From JAAYDH01 sp964345825 (GTDB taxonomy: Bacteria; Bacillota_I; Bacilli_A; RFN20; CAG-826), in the NCBI GenBank assembly GCA_964345825.1, contig CAYFSI010000014.1:1-26537 (forward strand): a stretch of 26,537 nucleotides of DNA, in the 5' to 3' direction. The notes below the pieces were generated by a model. That model saw only the letters and a program-made list of their open reading frames with translations. It was not told where the DNA came from and searched no databases. The position numbers and the translations under genes were made by a program. How positions within the stretch are numbered: the first letter of the stretch is position 1; every line of letters starts with the position of its first letter. Shown one piece after another: positions 21,225-26,537 of the stretch.

Positions 21225-21877
21225 TGCTTAAGAACATCATTCTCATGGGCCCACCAGGGGCTGGCAAGGGAACCCTTGCTAAACAACTGAAAGTCGCTCA
21301 TAGTCTCGTCCATATTTCGACGGGGGATATGTTCCGTGAGGCTATTAAAACCGGCACTCCATTAGGAAAACTCGCTCAATCCTTTATTGCAAAAGGTGAT
21401 CTCGTTCCTGATGATGTCACAATTGGCATTGTCAAAGACAGGTTATCGCAAGAAGATTGCGCGAACGGATTTCTTCTCGATGGCTTTCCCCGCACTTTAG
21501 TGCAAGCTGAATCGCTGGATAGATTAGCCGTTGAAATCCACCGTCCAATCGATGTTGTCGTCAATCTCGATTGTGACGAAAAAGAACTCATCCGCCGCAT
21601 CAGCGGTAGAAGAGTTTGCAAGAACTGTGGTACTCCCTATCACATCGATACCATGAAATCTAAAGTTGAAGGTATCTGCGATGTCTGTGGTGGACCACTC
21701 TTCCAAAGACCAGACGACAACGAAGAAGCGTTGAAAGTACGTCTTGGTCACTATATTCACGACACTAAACCATTGTTAGATTACTATGATGCCAAAGGCT
21801 TATTAGTTAACTTCAATTCCTTAGTGGGTAGTGAAGACTTATTCGATGAAGTAAGTTTATTTCTCAAGAGTAAATAA
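21224..21877 (+). CDS. adk: Adenylate kinase, zinc-type
   Basis: 217 residues, long-form. It interconverts ATP + AMP and 2 ADP. The P-loop 'GPPGAGKGT' is at residues 8-16, 'HISTGDMFRE' and 'DGFPRTLVQAE' are the AMP site, and the LID carries four cysteines in two CxxC pairs ('CKNCGTPYH', 'CDVCGG') that bind structural zinc, as in many Gram-positives. It starts on the last base of the secY stop (TAATG) and ends one base before map, so translation is coupled. Confidence 0.98.
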   Translation: MLKNIILMGPPGAGKGTLAKQLKVAHSLVHISTGDMFREAIKTGTPLGKLAQSFIAKGDLVPDDVTIGIVKDRLSQEDCANGFLLDGFPRTLVQAESLDRLAVEIHRPIDVVVNLDCDEKELIRRISGRRVCKNCGTPYHIDTMKSKVEGICDVCGGPLFQRPDDNEEALKVRLGHYIHDTKPLLDYYDAKGLLVNFNSLVGSEDLFDEVSLFLKSK

Positions 21878-21878
21878 A

Positions 21879-22640
21879 ATGATTATTGTCAAATCTCCCC
21901 GAGAAATCGCTTTGATGAAACGCGCTGGTGAAGTGTGTGGGCTCGTCTTTAAAACCTTAGAGAAAGAGATACGCGCTGGGATGTCCACATTGGACATTGA
22001 CACCATCGTGGAAAAAGTCATTCGCGATTCTGATTGCATCCCCGCTGAAAAAGGCTATAACGGCTTTCCCAGTTCGGCTTGCGTCTCAGTCAACGAGACT
22101 CTCATTCACGGAATACCTTCTAGTAAGATTATTCTTCGTGAAGGAGATATAGTCTCCGTGGACATTGTGGCAACTTATCAAGGCTATTCCGCTGATGCGT
22201 GCCGTACCTTCGCGGTCGGCACCATCACCGAAAGAGCAGCTCGGCTCATGGAAGTCACTAAGCAATCATTCTTTGAAGCGGTGAAATTAATCGCTCCGGG
22301 AGTCCACTTAGGCGATATCTGTGAAGCGATACAGAAATACAACGAAAGTCATGGTTATAACGTCGTGCGCGACTATACCGGACACGGCATCGGCGCCCAC
22401 ATGCATGAAGATCCTGTCATTCCTAACTATGGTAAAGCTGGAACGGGCCCAATTCTACAAAAGGGCATGACTCTAGCCATCGAACCGATGGTGCTCGAAG
22501 GTCGTAAAGACACTCGTGTCCTCGGGGATGGATGGACCGTAAAAAGCAAAGATGGCAAACTGACCGCTCATTATGAGAACACAGTTATTGTCACGGATGA
22601 AGGATATGAAATTATTACCATGTACGAAGGAGAAAAATAA
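21879..22640 (+). CDS. map: Methionine aminopeptidase type I
   Basis: 253 residues, normal. It removes the N-terminal Met from new proteins. Metal ligands are visible: D97 in 'SVDIVATYQGYSAD' and the next Asp, His in 'GHGIGAHMHEDPVIPNYG', and Glu in 'LAIEPMV' and 'HYENTVIVT'. Substrate His is in 'NETLIHGIP'. It is three bases from infA. Confidence 0.98.
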   Translation: MIIVKSPREIALMKRAGEVCGLVFKTLEKEIRAGMSTLDIDTIVEKVIRDSDCIPAEKGYNGFPSSACVSVNETLIHGIPSSKIILREGDIVSVDIVATYQGYSADACRTFAVGTITERAARLMEVTKQSFFEAVKLIAPGVHLGDICEAIQKYNESHGYNVVRDYTGHGIGAHMHEDPVIPNYGKAGTGPILQKGMTLAIEPMVLEGRKDTRVLGDGWTVKSKDGKLTAHYENTVIVTDEGYEIITMYEGEK

Positions 22641-22643
22641 CTT

Positions 22644-22862
22644 ATGTCAAAAAAAGACGTCATCGAAGTACAGGCGGTCGTTTCCGAAGTCTTACCAAAC
22701 GCGATGTTTAGAGTAAAACTTGAAAATGGCGTCGTGATTCTGGCCACCGTTTCTGGCAAAATCCGTATGCATTACATACGCATTCTTCCAGGCGATAGAG
22801 TTACGGTAGAAATCTCGCCTTATGATTTAACACGGGGCCGCATTACATTCCGGTTTAAATAA
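22644..22862 (+). CDS. infA: Translation initiation factor IF-1
   Basis: 72 residues, exactly the family length. It binds the 30S A site during initiation. 'KKDVIEVQAVVSEVLPNAMFRVKLENG', 'HYIRILPGDRVTVEISPYDLTRGRITFRFK' are almost the Bacillus sequence as remembered. It starts three bases after map. Confidence 0.98.
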   Translation: MSKKDVIEVQAVVSEVLPNAMFRVKLENGVVILATVSGKIRMHYIRILPGDRVTVEISPYDLTRGRITFRFK

Positions 22863-22896
22863 ACCGTAGGAAAAAATTATTTAGGAGGAAAAACTT

Positions 22897-23010
22897 ATGA
22901 AAGTCAGACCCTCAGTGAAACCGATCTGCCCAAAGTGCAAAGTTATTAGAAGAAATGGCAAAGTTATGGTCATTTGCTCTAATCCAAAGCACAAGCAGAG
23001 ACAAGGTTAA
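22897..23010 (+). CDS. rpmJ: Ribosomal protein bL36, zinc-binding
   Basis: 37 residues. 'MKVRPSVKPICPKCKVIRR' is followed by 'CSNPKHKQRQG', with the C-x2-C...C-x4-H zinc pattern (C11, C14, C27, H32). The length and sequence are canonical and the position between infA and rpsM is the usual one. An AGGAGG lies about eight bases before the ATG. The gene is only 114 bases and would be missed by length cut-offs. Confidence 0.97.
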   Translation: MKVRPSVKPICPKCKVIRRNGKVMVICSNPKHKQRQG

Positions 23011-23026
23011 TAGGAGGAAATAGAAT

Positions 23027-23404
23027 ATGGCACGTATTGTTGGTGTTGATATTCCAAACGACAAGCCAGTCTGCATCTCCCTTACCTATATTTATGGTAT
23101 TGGCAGACACACCGCTCAACTTATTTGCGACGGCGCAAAAGTTGCTGGTGGAACGAGAGTAAAAGATCTTACTGATGACCAATTAGCCGCTCTTCGTGGC
23201 GAAATTGCAAAATTCAAAACCGAAGGTGAACTTCGCCGTGAAGTAGCTCTTAATATTAAGCGTTTAACTGAAATTAACTGCTACCGTGGCGTTCGCCATA
23301 GAAAAGGTCTCCCTGTTCGTGGTCAAAGAACCAAAACTAACGCTCGTACCCGCAAGGGTCCGAGAAAGACCATCGCGAACAAGAAAACCGCCCCACAAGG
23401 CTAA
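23027..23404 (+). CDS. rpsM: Ribosomal protein uS13
   Basis: 125 residues, normal. It is in the 30S head and contacts the P-site tRNA and L5. 'MARIVGVDIPNDKPVCISLTYIYGIGR' begins it, 'NIKRLTEINCYRGVRHRKGLPVRGQRTKTNARTRKGPRKT' is the helix-loop and basic tail. The usual position is before rpsK. Confidence 0.98.
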   Translation: MARIVGVDIPNDKPVCISLTYIYGIGRHTAQLICDGAKVAGGTRVKDLTDDQLAALRGEIAKFKTEGELRREVALNIKRLTEINCYRGVRHRKGLPVRGQRTKTNARTRKGPRKTIANKKTAPQG

Positions 23405-23425
23405 AGAAAGGAGAATTAGAACACA

Positions 23426-23815
23426 ATGGCTAAAAAAACAAGCACACGTAAAAAGAAAATTAAACGTACATTTACTAAAGGTGTCGCCCACATTCATTCT
23501 ACTTTCAACAACACAATTGTCACGATCTGTGATGAACAAGGCAATGCTCTAGCATGGAGCAGCTCAGGCGCAATGGGTTTTAAGGGTGCTAAGAAATCCA
23601 CTCCATTCGCCGCTATGCAAGCCGCTGAAGCAGCTGGCAAAGCCGCCTACGATCAAGGTATTAGACAAGTTGACGTCGACGTTAAAGGTCCCGGCCCAGG
23701 CCGTGAAGGAGCAATTCGCTCTCTCGCAGTCTCTGGATTGGTTGTTTTAAGTATCGTTGATACCACCCCAATTCCTCACAATGGTTGCCGCCCACCAAAG
23801 CGTCCTCGTGGTTAA
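23426..23815 (+). CDS. rpsK: Ribosomal protein uS11
   Basis: 129 residues, normal. It lies on the 30S platform near the Shine-Dalgarno helix. 'GVAHIHSTFNNTIVTICDEQGNALAWSSSGAMGFKG' and 'VKGPGPGREGAIRSL' and the conserved end 'PIPHNGCRPPKRPRG' are all visible. The basic N-terminus ('KKTSTRKKKIKRTF') is normal. Confidence 0.98.
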   Translation: MAKKTSTRKKKIKRTFTKGVAHIHSTFNNTIVTICDEQGNALAWSSSGAMGFKGAKKSTPFAAMQAAEAAGKAAYDQGIRQVDVDVKGPGPGREGAIRSLAVSGLVVLSIVDTTPIPHNGCRPPKRPRG

Positions 23816-23830
23816 TTAGGAGGTATGACT

Positions 23831-24796
23831 ATGAAAATCGCGAATCCTTTTGAAAGATTTGGTATCACCCAAGCCGACTATGATGGCACCGAGAATTACG
23901 GTCGCTTCATCATCGAACCACTTGAAGGTGGCTTTGGATTGACTCTTGGCAATGCTCTTCGTAGAGTTTTACTCTCCAGCTTACCAGGCGCTTCAATCTA
24001 CGCCGTGGAAGTGGAAGGTGCACGTCATGAATTCACCGCTCTTGAAGGAGTGGAAGAAGATGTGACATCCATCATCCTCAATCTCAAAGACTTAGTCTTA
24101 AAGATTGCTTCCGAAGATAACGACAACAAACGTCTAGAGCTCGATGTTCAAGGTCCAGCCATCGTTAAAGCCAAAGACATTCACTGCCCAACGGGAGTGG
24201 AAATTATCAATCCTGATTTAGTGATTGCTAATCTCACCGATAGTGGACACTTAAAAATGGTCTTACATGCTCGTAATGGCCGTGGGTATGTCACGGGTGA
24301 ACAAAATAAAACCATTCACCCATCCTTACCTTTAGGCGCTATCTCAACCGATAGTAACTATTCGCCAGTTCGTAAAGCAAACTACACTGTTGAAAAGACT
24401 CGTGTTGGACACGATTCTCGCTTCGATAAGTTAACTTTAGAAGTTTGGACTGATGGCTCTGTTCTTCCCCAAGAAGCAGTCGCCATGAGCGCTCTCATCC
24501 TCATTGATCACTTGCATAAGTTCGAGAATCTCGCTGAGATTACTCGCGATATCAACATCGAAAAAGATGAAGTTCAAGTCGAAGAAAACAAATACGAGAA
24601 TATCACAATCGAAGAACTCGATTTATCCGTCCGTTCTTACAACTGCTTAAAGAGAGCCGGTATTGCTACCGTCCTTGAATTAACAGAGAAGAGCGAAGAA
24701 GATATGATGAAAGTCAAAAACCTCGGTAAGAAATCTCTCAAAGAAATTAAAGAGAAACTCGCCGGTATCGGTTTGGCCTTCAAAGACTTTGAGTAA
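23831..24796 (+). CDS. rpoA: RNA polymerase alpha subunit
   Basis: 321 residues, usual size. The N-terminal assembly domain shows 'YGRFIIEPLEGGFGLTLGNALRRVLLSSLPGAS', 'HEFTALEGVEEDVTSIILNLKDL' and 'SDSNYSPV'-like 'STDSNYSPVRKANYTVE'. After a short linker the C-terminal DNA-binding domain follows ('ITIEELDLSVRSYNCLKRAGI', 'KNLGKKSLKEIKEKL'). I chose ATG 23831, seven bases after AGGAGG; ATG 23825 is one base from it. It is between rpsK and rplQ, the normal alpha operon order, though rpsD is absent here, as in Bacillus. Confidence 0.98.
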   Translation: MKIANPFERFGITQADYDGTENYGRFIIEPLEGGFGLTLGNALRRVLLSSLPGASIYAVEVEGARHEFTALEGVEEDVTSIILNLKDLVLKIASEDNDNKRLELDVQGPAIVKAKDIHCPTGVEIINPDLVIANLTDSGHLKMVLHARNGRGYVTGEQNKTIHPSLPLGAISTDSNYSPVRKANYTVEKTRVGHDSRFDKLTLEVWTDGSVLPQEAVAMSALILIDHLHKFENLAEITRDINIEKDEVQVEENKYENITIEELDLSVRSYNCLKRAGIATVLELTEKSEEDMMKVKNLGKKSLKEIKEKLAGIGLAFKDFE

Positions 24797-24810
24797 GGAG
24801 GTTTTAGAAA

Positions 24811-25218
24811 ATGCCAGCACAAGGTCGTAAAAACGTACATGGTAAAACCGGTGTTAGATTTAAAGCCGCTTATACCAAAAGTAAATATGAAAACATGCTC
24901 CGCAATGTCGTCACTGATTTAATCATTCATGGTCAAGTCAAAGTGACAGCCGCGGTGGCAAAAGACGTGGTTAGTGAAGCTGATCGTCTCGTCACTTTAA
25001 CAAAAAAAGAAGATGTCATGAACGCCAAACGCCAAGCTGCTCGTTTTGTTCGCAATGTCAGTGTTGATGCTGAAGGCAAAGTTTCTGCTCTTGATCATCT
25101 ATTCGCTGTCTTGGGTCCAAAATTTGCTACTCGCAATGGTGGATTCACTCATCAATTAAAATTAGGCAATCGCCGCGGTGATGATGCACCAATCGTGCTC
25201 GTCGCTTGGGTCGATTAA
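24811..25218 (+). CDS. rplQ: Ribosomal protein bL17
   Basis: 135 residues, slightly longer than the usual 115-125. It is a 50S protein near the tunnel exit. The core 'SKYENMLRNVVTDLIIHGQVKVTAAVAKDV' and 'DRLVTLTKKEDVMNAKRQAARFVRN' is recognisable. The N-terminus, 'MPAQGRKNVHGKTGVRFKAAYT', differs from the common GYRKLGR form. The C-terminal 'GGFTHQLKLGNRRGDDAPIVLVAWVD' matches the family ending. It is the last gene before the operon terminator. Confidence 0.96.
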   Translation: MPAQGRKNVHGKTGVRFKAAYTKSKYENMLRNVVTDLIIHGQVKVTAAVAKDVVSEADRLVTLTKKEDVMNAKRQAARFVRNVSVDAEGKVSALDHLFAVLGPKFATRNGGFTHQLKLGNRRGDDAPIVLVAWVD

Positions 25219-25240
25219 TCCTAGTCTTCAATTCATATTC

Positions 25241-25270
25241 AAAGGCTATCCGATGGGTAGCCTTTTTTCT
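25241..25270 (+). terminator. Intrinsic terminator after rplQ
   Basis: An 11-bp stem, AAAGGCTATCC (25241-25251) with GGGTAGCCTTT (25255-25265) and one T-G wobble, has a GAT loop and runs into TTTTTT. It lies 22 bases after the rplQ stop and ends the long ribosomal operon. Confidence 0.9.
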
Positions 25271-25511
25271 TTCTCTTTATAACTAAAAATATTTTTTCAC
25301 ACACCGATGATCTTTTTATTCGCCCTCAAAAAGTTTATATAGAAACGATTGTTGTGATTTCAATTATTCCTATTGTTACAACAATTCGTATCGTGATTAG
25401 TTGTATTGATTTTGCATAATGCTATCAAAGATAGAAAAGCATTAGCTCAATAATAATAGACCGAAGGCTCACGATGATGGGCAGTCTTCATTAATGCTTC
25501 TAAGTGGTGAA
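25271..25511. other. AT-rich intergenic stretch with inverted repeats, no gene
   Basis: I see no gene on either strand between the rplQ terminator and the minus-strand membrane protein. Two imperfect structures are present. ACGATTGTTGT (25345-25355) pairs with ACAACAATTCGT (25378-25389) with one bulged base. AAGCATTA (25437-25444) pairs with TAATGCTT (25492-25499) and encloses GAAGGCT (25463-25469) with AGTCTTC (25483-25489, one wobble). The second may serve as a transcription end for the converging minus-strand pair, but it lacks a proper T-tract. Confidence 0.45.
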
Positions 25512-25913
25512 TTATTTTTTAATGGTGAGAAGTAAATTGGACCAATTGAGTAGGAACGTTAATCCACCAATAATCGCGGCAGGAATAAAGAAGACTGAAC
25601 TCATTGCGGAGTAGGAATAGAAAATTAGTAACACGATTGAACTAGCAATCATCCCGATTTGCATCCATTTTATCTTCTTAAGTTGGAAAAGAACTCCAAA
25701 GACAATTAATGTGAGCATTGCTAGAGCAAAAATGCTTCCCACAATGATGGATAAAGGGCCCGCTCCATTTGATGGAACCATCCAGTTAGCAATCAATGGC
25801 CAAGATATTGGATCCTCATGAGGAATATTTCTGCTTGCTAGTGGTAAGACGAGAAACGCCAATAACAAACCAATCCCCACCCAATTTAAGATAGTAAACA
25901 ATTTTTTATTCAT
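25512..25913 (-). CDS. Small membrane protein with four predicted helices, function unknown
   Basis: 133 residues. Four hydrophobic stretches are visible: residues about 6-25 ('ILNWVGIGLLLAFLVLPLA'), 52-75 ('LSIIVGSIFALAMLTLIVFG'), 83-101 ('IGMIASSIVLLIFYSYS') and 105-128 ('FFIPAAIIGGLTFLLNW'). A loop of about 25 residues between helices one and two contains 'NIPHEDPISWPLIANWMVP', likely outside. I do not recognise the family. I chose ATG 25913 because AGGAGG lies five bases upstream; an in-frame ATG at 25964 lies inside the neighbouring peptidase gene. It follows the cysteine peptidase by eight bases, so they are one operon. A role in export, immunity or regulation of the peptidase is a guess from position only. 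Confidence 0.8.
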   Translation of the reverse strand: MNKKLFTILNWVGIGLLLAFLVLPLASRNIPHEDPISWPLIANWMVPSNGAGPLSIIVGSIFALAMLTLIVFGVLFQLKKIKWMQIGMIASSIVLLIFYSYSAMSSVFFIPAAIIGGLTFLLNWSNLLLTIKK

Positions 25914-25921
25914 AAAACCTC

Positions 25922-26537
25922 CTATAATGAAACAACAGTACCATTTGAATTTCTTAATGTCCAACCATAATATAGGTATTGATTATCAATCCAATATTTC
26001 CAGTTGGGATAACTTGAGCCGTTTATATCTGCTCTTGCATAACTGTAATCGCTCCAGGTATTGACAATGTCCCAACTAGTATAAATCTTAATCCCAAAAA
26101 TTGAAGCATAGACAGACCTTCCTTTTCCGGTTACCAATGCATAATGACCCTCTGAATCTGCCATATAATTACCGACAATTGGTGCATTTTCTAAGTTGTC
26201 AGAAATTCCATTTGAAACATCAACAAAGTCAATATAGTACCCATCTTGTAACCATGGGTTAATATTATCAACATCTAAAATCCATGTTCCAATTATTGGC
26301 TGATCGTGTAAATAATTCACACTGAAATATTGGGCAAGAGCATACGCTGAGGCAAAATTTTGTGTTAAATCCACTATATTGTTAATTTTATAGGTCAATA
26401 GTAAGTGAGCCAAAGCATAAGAGGCACACCCATAATCCAGTTCTTGAGTTGTGCACCAAGTAATTTTTCCCTTGAAGTCTGCCGTTGATGTGTCGGCATA
26501 GGTTCGATAGTCAGGATCCCAATCATCTAACAAAGAA
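25922..26537 (-). CDS. Papain/C39-like cysteine peptidase domain protein, N-terminus outside window
   Basis: At least 204 residues, running off the right edge, so the real start and any signal peptide are not seen; a TTG at 26533 is the only possible start inside. The segment 'QELDYGCASYALAHLL' has the Gln-x5-Cys spacing of papain-like enzymes, with the candidate catalytic Cys 36 residues from that TTG. 'EGHYALVTGKG' supplies a candidate catalytic His about 94 residues later, and 'YTSWDIVNTW' a possible Asp/Asn. The many aromatic residues and the lack of Lys clusters suggest an exported protein; the C-terminus ends in a Trp/Tyr-rich strand. Bacteriocin-processing C39 and staphopain-type folds are alternatives; activity is not proven. 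Confidence 0.62.
   Translation of the reverse strand, partial: SLLDDWDPDYRTYADTSTADFKGKITWCTTQELDYGCASYALAHLLLTYKINNIVDLTQNFASAYALAQYFSVNYLHDQPIIGTWILDVDNINPWLQDGYYIDFVDVSNGISDNLENAPIVGNYMADSEGHYALVTGKGRSVYASIFGIKIYTSWDIVNTWSDYSYARADINGSSYPNWKYWIDNQYLYYGWTLRNSNGTVVSL

Noticed and set aside
25437..25499. T-box or other known riboswitch downstream of rplQ
   Set aside because: No T-box, specifier or other conserved riboswitch motif is visible; only nested stems are seen.
1..26537. Possible TGA-tryptophan code, as in mycoplasmas
   Set aside because: TGG encodes Trp throughout, and the CBS-domain gene ends at TGA with a complete domain, so the standard bacterial code fits.

Overview
The window looks like a chromosomal segment of a low-GC member of the Bacillota (Bacilli), probably from a lineage close to the Mollicutes. 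The evidence is the S10-spc-alpha ribosomal order running into adk-map-infA-rpmJ-rpsM-rpsK-rpoA-rplQ, a short zinc-type S14, a zinc-type adenylate kinase, strong AGGAGG ribosome-binding sites, TGG for tryptophan with TGA still used as a stop, and no rpmD (L30) between rpsE and rplO. I cannot name the species. No tRNA, rRNA, CRISPR array or transposon was recognised.

Left part (1-5000), AT-rich and mostly on the minus strand: a GNAT acetyltransferase cut by the left edge and broken by an apparent one-base loss in an A run; a small two-CBS-domain protein resembling the c-di-AMP-binding CbpB/DarB family; an Sfp-type phosphopantetheinyl transferase on the plus strand; and a tightly packed operon pepT - nucleoside hydrolase - ribokinase. 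These three enzymes fit scavenging of peptides and nucleosides. A 16-bp palindrome lies between pepT and the divergent plus-strand genes.

Middle (5000-9900), plus strand: a small protein with a kinase-like N-lobe, a divergent PRPP synthetase (prs), then a queuosine block. The block begins with an H-type pseudoknot whose 3' strand includes the Shine-Dalgarno sequence (a preQ1-I-like riboswitch). It continues with queT (precursor uptake, TTG start), tgt, queA and queH. Together these import preQ1, insert it into tRNA and mature it to queuosine. The nucleoside hydrolase, ribokinase and PRPP synthetase could also form a chain from nucleoside to ribose to ribose-5-phosphate to PRPP.

Right part (10000-25270): a TTGACA/TATATT promoter, a structured leader of about 127 nt, and 27 closely spaced genes (23 ribosomal protein genes plus secY, adk, map and infA within or beside them, and rpoA) ending at a strong terminator after rplQ. 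Several ribosomal proteins carry unusual low-complexity extensions: the C-terminus of L3 and S17 and the N-terminus of L22, L5 and S5. The L22 and L5 extensions share a recognisable sequence module. These extensions, the leader and the loss of L30 are the most unusual aspects of the window.

Right edge (25270-26537): a gene-free AT-rich stretch with inverted repeats, then a minus-strand pair encoding a papain/C39-like cysteine peptidase (cut by the window edge) and a four-helix membrane protein.
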